Source: Poecilobothrus nobilitatus
Lineage: Eukaryota; Arthropoda; Insecta; Diptera; Dolichopodidae
Length of the DNA: 64,000 nucleotides
Direction: 5' to 3'
Assembly (NCBI GenBank): GCA_947095535.1
Contig: OX352773.1
Coordinates: 28,913,398-28,977,397 of the forward strand
Part shown: positions 62,301-64,000 of the stretch, one piece after another
How the letters are laid out: every line of letters starts with the position of its first letter
Position numbering within the stretch: the first letter of the stretch is position 1
Notes under the pieces: model-generated
What the model was told of the DNA's origin: nothing
Seen by the model: only the letters and a program-made list of their open reading frames with translations
The model's database searches: none
Made by a program: the position numbers and the translations under genes

Positions 62301-64000
62301 ATGTCAACATGTTGACCAGAAGCAATTATTGTATGCAATCAAATCGGAGTATATGAGTGGATCTTTGCGTCAAGGCTTTTATGATCTTCTCATTTCATTG
62401 CATTTAGAGTCTCACGCTTTAACAATGGAAGTTTGTAAAAACGAGTTTATTATACCTTTAGGTCCCGAGTTAAAAGATATGTATAGCGATGAAGAAATGT
62501 GTCATTCTTTAAGATCTCTTCAAATGGAGTCAGTCAGACCACAATTAAGAATGACAGAAATAGCGTAAGTTTATTTTTAGTTCAATAAGTAATTAACATT
62601 ACAATTTTATTAGTTCATTTAATTTTCATATAAAATTTTAAAGTATTCAGTTTGAATTTAATTTTCTTCTACTATGGCATTTTATTAAAATCCAAAATTT
62701 CCTTTACCTTATTTAATGATTTTCTTTACTTATTTGCATGTATTTTTTCGATGGGTTTTACACATTTCTATCGTTAAATATATTTTTTCACCTAACCAAT
62801 TGGCACTGTGCAAATCGTTCCTTTTATAATTTGTATACGGTTACATCAATCCACACATATAAATGTTGTGACAATTCATTGTACGTTCAACACATCATTG
62901 CAATGGATGTTTCGTGCATGAATTTTAATGGTTCTTTCATCAGTCCTATTGTACCCGCCCCTCTCATAGAATCGAATACCCAATTAGCGAATCCTTCTAG
63001 TGAACCAATTCCATCCATTGATCAACTGTATTCACCACAATTCCCACTTGAGGAAGTTAAACTGTTTGTTATGGAAGCCTTAAAAGAAGCGGTTGAAGTT
63101 AATCAAGTTCACAATAGAGATCCAATAGGATGGTCAAATGAAAATCTATTTTTGTAAGTTAATAATCAATAAAAAAAATGACAAATTTTCTAACAAAGTG
63201 TTTTTTAAAGGCCAATTATCAAATTGACAGACCGCTTACTTCTTGTTGGAGTTTTAACAGACGAAGATGTGCAAAAACTCTTAATAATGATTGATCCAGA
63301 AACATGGGATGAAACTTTTGATAAAGGTATAAATAAATAAACATTAGATTTAAAACGTAACTTTTTATTATTTTGTAGAAGGAAAAGATGAACATAGTAA
63401 AGGCCTTTTAAATATGAAAATGGCTGAAGGTGCTAAATTACAAATGTGTTATTTACTTCAACATTTATATGATATTCAACTGCGTCATCGTGTCGAAAGT
63501 ATAATCTCATTTTCACATGATTTTGTTGGCGATTTGCAAGCTGATCAATTGAGACGGTATATTGAAATTAAACAATCAGATTTACCAAGTGCTGTTGCTG
63601 CCAAAAAAACACGTGAATTCCGTTGTCCACCACGAGAACAAATGAATGCCATTTTAAGTTTTAAAAATCTTGAACCAGATGATCAAGAAAACTGTACATG
63701 TGGTACAGAAATACGTGGTTCATTATATGATTTCCATGATGGTTTAATGCATAAAGTTTCTTTAAATGCTCTCCAAGAACCAGAAGCCGAAGAAACTACC
63801 GCTATTGAAGATACTAAACCTGGACCAATAACAAAAATTTATAATTTTATTAATGCTGTTAAAGAATTAGAAGAAGGACCGAAAGAAATTCCTGAGCCAG
63901 AAAAGAAAACGCCCGAAGAGGTTTTTCGTAAAGTTCTTATTAGAACGATTGTGCACTGGGCTGAAAGCTCACAAATAGAAACTCCAAAACTTATTAGAGA
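48828..64000 (+). CDS. RyR: Ryanodine receptor, N-terminal part (gene continues past the right edge)
   Basis: Intracellular Ca2+-release channel of the sarco/endoplasmic reticulum; this part is the cytoplasmic N-terminal assembly. Twenty exons were placed by reading-frame continuity, GT..AG borders and remembered similarity to insect RyRs. Counting the first visible residue (E, 48828) as 1, domains are roughly: Ins145/N-terminal 1-195, MIR 200-375, RIH 430-630, SPRY1 650-780, RyR repeats 836-930 and 950-1040, SPRY2 1060-1190, Ser/basic linker 1320-1460, SPRY3 1500-1650, start of the central solenoid to about 2172. All spliced frames are open to the right edge, which falls inside an exon. About 20 residues expected at the N-terminus (first coding exon) were not found. 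Constitutive introns are mostly 50-130 bp, but the intron after the first exon is 4.7 kb and those around the alternative exons are long. Pore and membrane segments lie outside. Identity is very secure; the exact start is unknown. Confidence 0.97.
49032..53703 (+). other. RyR: RyR intron, 4.7 kb
   Basis: Intron after the first visible exon. Very AT-rich, with a 21-base A-run at 51370-51390. Low-complexity frames (52649-52843 minus, 53185-53439 plus) look like chance. No nested gene or element recognised. Confidence 0.7.
53704..53781 (+). CDS. RyR: RyR exon (N-terminal domain, 26 codons)
   Basis: 78 bp, phase 0 at both ends. Encodes [10 protein letters not shown] through H-H-N-S-D-M. Acceptor aataatag, donor gtaagt. 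It lies after a 4.7 kb intron. It is too short to stand out as an open reading frame and was found by continuity with both neighbours. Confidence 0.95.
53856..54044 (+). CDS. RyR: RyR exon (N-terminal domain)
   Basis: 189 bp, phase 0 at both ends. Starts Y-L-A-C-L-S-T and ends T-E-R-Y-L. Acceptor aattacag; the donor gtaata is weaker than its neighbours. Includes the C-W-W-T-V-H-P stretch typical of the RyR/IP3R N-terminal beta-trefoil region. Confidence 0.95.
54103..54302 (+). CDS. RyR: RyR exon (end of N-terminal domain, into MIR)
   Basis: 200 bp, enters phase 0 (H-T-T-K-E-N-E) and leaves after two bases of an Asn codon (G-Q-N). Acceptor atcgtag, donor gtatat. Carries [11 protein letters not shown], a strongly conserved RyR stretch. 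Confidence 0.94.
54362..54536 (+). CDS. RyR: RyR exon (MIR region)
   Basis: 175 bp. Its first base completes the Asn codon split by the previous intron; it continues I-V-V-Y-E-G-G and ends at N-E-L-V-L in phase 0. Acceptor ttttaag, donor gtaaat. Contains the MIR-type motif H-I-T-T-G-R-Y-L-G. Confidence 0.94.
54598..54947 (+). CDS. RyR: RyR exon (MIR region)
   Basis: 350 bp from L-K-R-D-D-A-S to T-Q-F-I and two bases of Asn. Acceptor attgcag, donor gtatat. Encodes the well conserved [12 protein letters not shown] stretch. The frame stays open into the intron until 55065, but joining to the next exon restores the conserved order. Confidence 0.94.
55004..55128 (+). CDS. RyR: RyR exon (linker before RIH)
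   Basis: 125 bp. First base completes Asn, then [11 protein letters not shown]; ends Q-P-E-E-D-M plus one base of Glu. Acceptor tttttag, donor gtaagt. Confidence 0.93.
55228..55792 (+). CDS. RyR: RyR exon (RIH domain 1)
   Basis: 565 bp. Two bases finish Glu ([13 protein letters not shown]); ends V-D-H-V-A plus two bases of Ser. Acceptor cttctag, donor gtaaat. Covers most of the first RIH (RyR and IP3R homology) helical domain, including L-I-S-T-Y-L-Y-Q-L and [10 protein letters not shown]. Confidence 0.96.
55867..57328 (+). CDS. RyR: RyR exon (SPRY1, two RyR repeats, start of SPRY2)
   Basis: 1,462 bp, the longest exon. Enters after one base of Ser ([10 protein letters not shown]) and ends at F-D-G-Y-N in phase 0 with donor gtaagt. 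In order: SPRY1 (W-Y-F-E-I-T, then D-L-Y-S-F-G-F-D-G), two RyR repeats that share an A-E-N-x-H-x-x-W-A core, then the first strands of SPRY2 ([15 protein letters not shown]). The frame stays open past the donor for 19 codons; conservation of the alternative exons fixes the end at 57328. Confidence 0.97.
57474..57573 (+). CDS. RyR: RyR alternative exon 1 in SPRY2 (mutually exclusive)
   Basis: 100 bp, acceptor attag, donor gtaagg. Encodes 33 residues beginning V-S-K-N-H-A-G-S, with [10 protein letters not shown] and ending Q-T-I plus one base of Ser. It is homologous to the exon at 58399: same length, same phases, and a parallel G-D-(V/I)-(I/V)-G-(C/V)-F-(I/L)-D-V core. A mutually exclusive a/b pair in the middle of SPRY2 is known in insect RyRs. 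Confidence 0.93.
57574..58398 (+). other. RyR: RyR intron between the two alternative exons
   Basis: 825 bp. Includes a slightly GC-richer patch at 57780-57850 with cgctttaagcgg and the paired words aacggt / accgtt region; possibly splicing-related. No third alternative exon was recognised. Confidence 0.6.
58399..58498 (+). CDS. RyR: RyR alternative exon 2 in SPRY2 (mutually exclusive)
   Basis: 100 bp, acceptor gattag, donor gtaaga. Encodes [13 protein letters not shown], then [10 protein letters not shown] and H-T-I plus one base of Ser. Its E-E-K-V..E-S-F-G pattern looks closer to the vertebrate SPRY2 sequence than the other version does, so it may be the ancestral form (from memory, not aligned). 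It lies 825 bp after its alternative and 1,517 bp before the next common exon. Confidence 0.93.
58499..60015 (+). other. RyR: RyR intron after the alternative exons
   Basis: 1,517 bp with an (AT)18 tract at 59281-59316. No coding signal recognised. Confidence 0.6.
59281..59316. repeat. (AT)18 microsatellite
   Basis: Uninterrupted 36-base tract inside the RyR intron. Confidence 0.95.
60016..60122 (+). CDS. RyR: RyR exon (end of SPRY2)
   Basis: 107 bp. Two bases finish Ser after either alternative exon; continues [15 protein letters not shown] and ends A-C-T-L-G in phase 0. Acceptor atttag, donor gtaata. Carries the F-x-L-N-G-E motif common to SPRY domains. Confidence 0.94.
60191..60288 (+). 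CDS. RyR: RyR exon (after SPRY2)
   Basis: 98 bp, V-G-Q-K-A-R-L to E-P-F-T plus two bases of Val. Acceptor gtgcag, donor gtaaat. Includes [12 protein letters not shown]. Confidence 0.93.
60344..60568 (+). CDS. RyR: RyR exon (SPRY2 to SPRY3 linker)
   Basis: 225 bp. First base finishes Val, then [10 protein letters not shown]; ends S-T-F-I plus two bases of Asp. Acceptor ttacag, donor gtaagt. Confidence 0.94.
60645..61096 (+). CDS. RyR: RyR exon (basic, Ser-rich linker)
   Basis: 452 bp. First base finishes Asp ([10 protein letters not shown]); ends R-R-N-T-V plus one base of Ala, donor gtaagt. The second half is low-complexity and highly charged, with R-K-G-S-L and R-R-N-T that match basophilic (PKA-type) phosphorylation consensus sites. 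The frame stays open into the intron to 61140, but the next exon restores the conserved order. Confidence 0.94.
61223..61290 (+). CDS. RyR: RyR exon (linker, short)
   Basis: 68 bp. Two bases finish Ala, then [14 protein letters not shown] to V-L-V-S-N, phase 0 out. Acceptor cttaag, donor gtaagg. The length is not a multiple of 3, so skipping it would break the frame. Confidence 0.9.
61393..62564 (+). CDS. RyR: RyR exon (SPRY3 and following helical region)
   Basis: 1,172 bp, from A-D-L-R-V-Q-P-P to M-T-E-I plus two bases of Ala. Acceptor ttttag, donor gtaagt. Begins with a Pro/Gly-rich linker; SPRY3 follows (Y-V-G-W-V-T-T, then F-T-C-E-G-K-D and L-F-P-A-I-F-V-E-A), then an alpha-helical stretch with [11 protein letters not shown] that opens the central solenoid. 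Confidence 0.96.
62651..62941 (+). promoter_or_regulatory. RyR: AG-exclusion zone before the 210-bp RyR exon
   Basis: No AG dinucleotide occurs between the cag at 62648-62650 and the acceptor cag at 62941-62943, about 290 bases. Such zones usually lie between a distant branch point and its 3' splice site. The branch point would then be near or within the left part of this zone. Confidence 0.55.
62944..63153 (+). CDS. RyR: RyR exon (210 bp, frame-preserving)
   Basis: Acceptor catcag, donor gtaagt. First base finishes Ala, then P-I-V-P-A-P-L; ends N-E-N-L-F plus two bases of Leu. Starts with a Pro/Ser-rich, poorly conserved stretch and ends with the conserved [11 protein letters not shown]. 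Length is a multiple of 3 and both borders have the same phase, so skipping it would keep the frame. The intron before it has an unusual AG-free zone. Confidence 0.93.
63211..63326 (+). CDS. RyR: RyR exon
   Basis: 116 bp. One base finishes Leu, then [14 protein letters not shown]; ends T-F-D-K plus one base of Glu. Acceptor ttaaag, donor gtataa. Confidence 0.93.
63379..64000 (+). CDS. RyR: RyR exon (cut by the window edge)
   Basis: At least 622 bp. Two bases finish Glu, then [10 protein letters not shown]; open to the edge, ending I-R plus two bases of the next codon. Acceptor ttgtag. Encodes central solenoid including [15 protein letters not shown] and the acidic/Pro linker before K-K-T-P-E-E-V-F. 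Confidence 0.96.

Overview
The window is extremely AT-rich animal DNA, full of A/T homopolymers and (TA)n runs. It carries one confidently recognised gene: the 5' part of an insect ryanodine receptor gene (RyR, the intracellular Ca2+-release channel), on the + strand from about 48.8 kb to the right edge. The host is an insect, because the protein reads closest to the insect/Drosophila RyR as I remember it. The mutually exclusive exon pair in SPRY2 and the INE-1/Helentron-like repeats fit a dipteran or another holometabolous insect. I cannot name the species.

Layout. From 1 to about 48.8 kb there is no convincing host gene. This is either upstream DNA or, more likely, part of a very long intron 1, since the short first coding exon expected before 48828 was not found. 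It holds relics of mobile elements: a Tc1/mariner-like long-TIR MITE (2392-3045), a small palindromic MITE (about 4150-4422), a tRNA-derived SINE family (one full copy with an 11-bp target-site duplication at 21631-21816, plus partial or degenerate copies near 6.1, 13.4, 25.2, 28.9 and 42.3 kb), a broken non-LTR retrotransposon (16480-17260, minus), a nested cluster of INE-1/Helentron-like elements (29.35-35.13 kb), fold-back/TIR elements at 33.4-34.2 and 36.65-37.44 kb, and a candidate hAT MITE (38993-39583). Two unidentified protein-like fragments lie near 28.5 and 42.8 kb.

From 48828 to 64000 I place 20 RyR exons (19 used in any one transcript), all with GT..AG introns. They encode about 2,170 residues, roughly the N-terminal 40% of a channel that is usually about 5,100 residues. 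In order these give the Ins145-type N-terminal domain, MIR, first RIH, SPRY1, two RyR repeats, SPRY2, a basic/Ser-rich linker, SPRY3 and the start of the central solenoid. The pore, the RIH-associated region and the transmembrane part (where the known diamide-resistance residues lie) are beyond the right edge.

The most interesting signals are in splicing. Two 100-bp exons (57474-57573 and 58399-58498) are alternatives within SPRY2; including both or neither creates an early stop, so the reading frame itself enforces mutual exclusion. The intron before the 210-bp exon at 62944 has about 290 bases with no AG dinucleotide, an AG-exclusion zone pointing to a distant branch point and possibly regulated splicing of an exon that can be skipped in frame.
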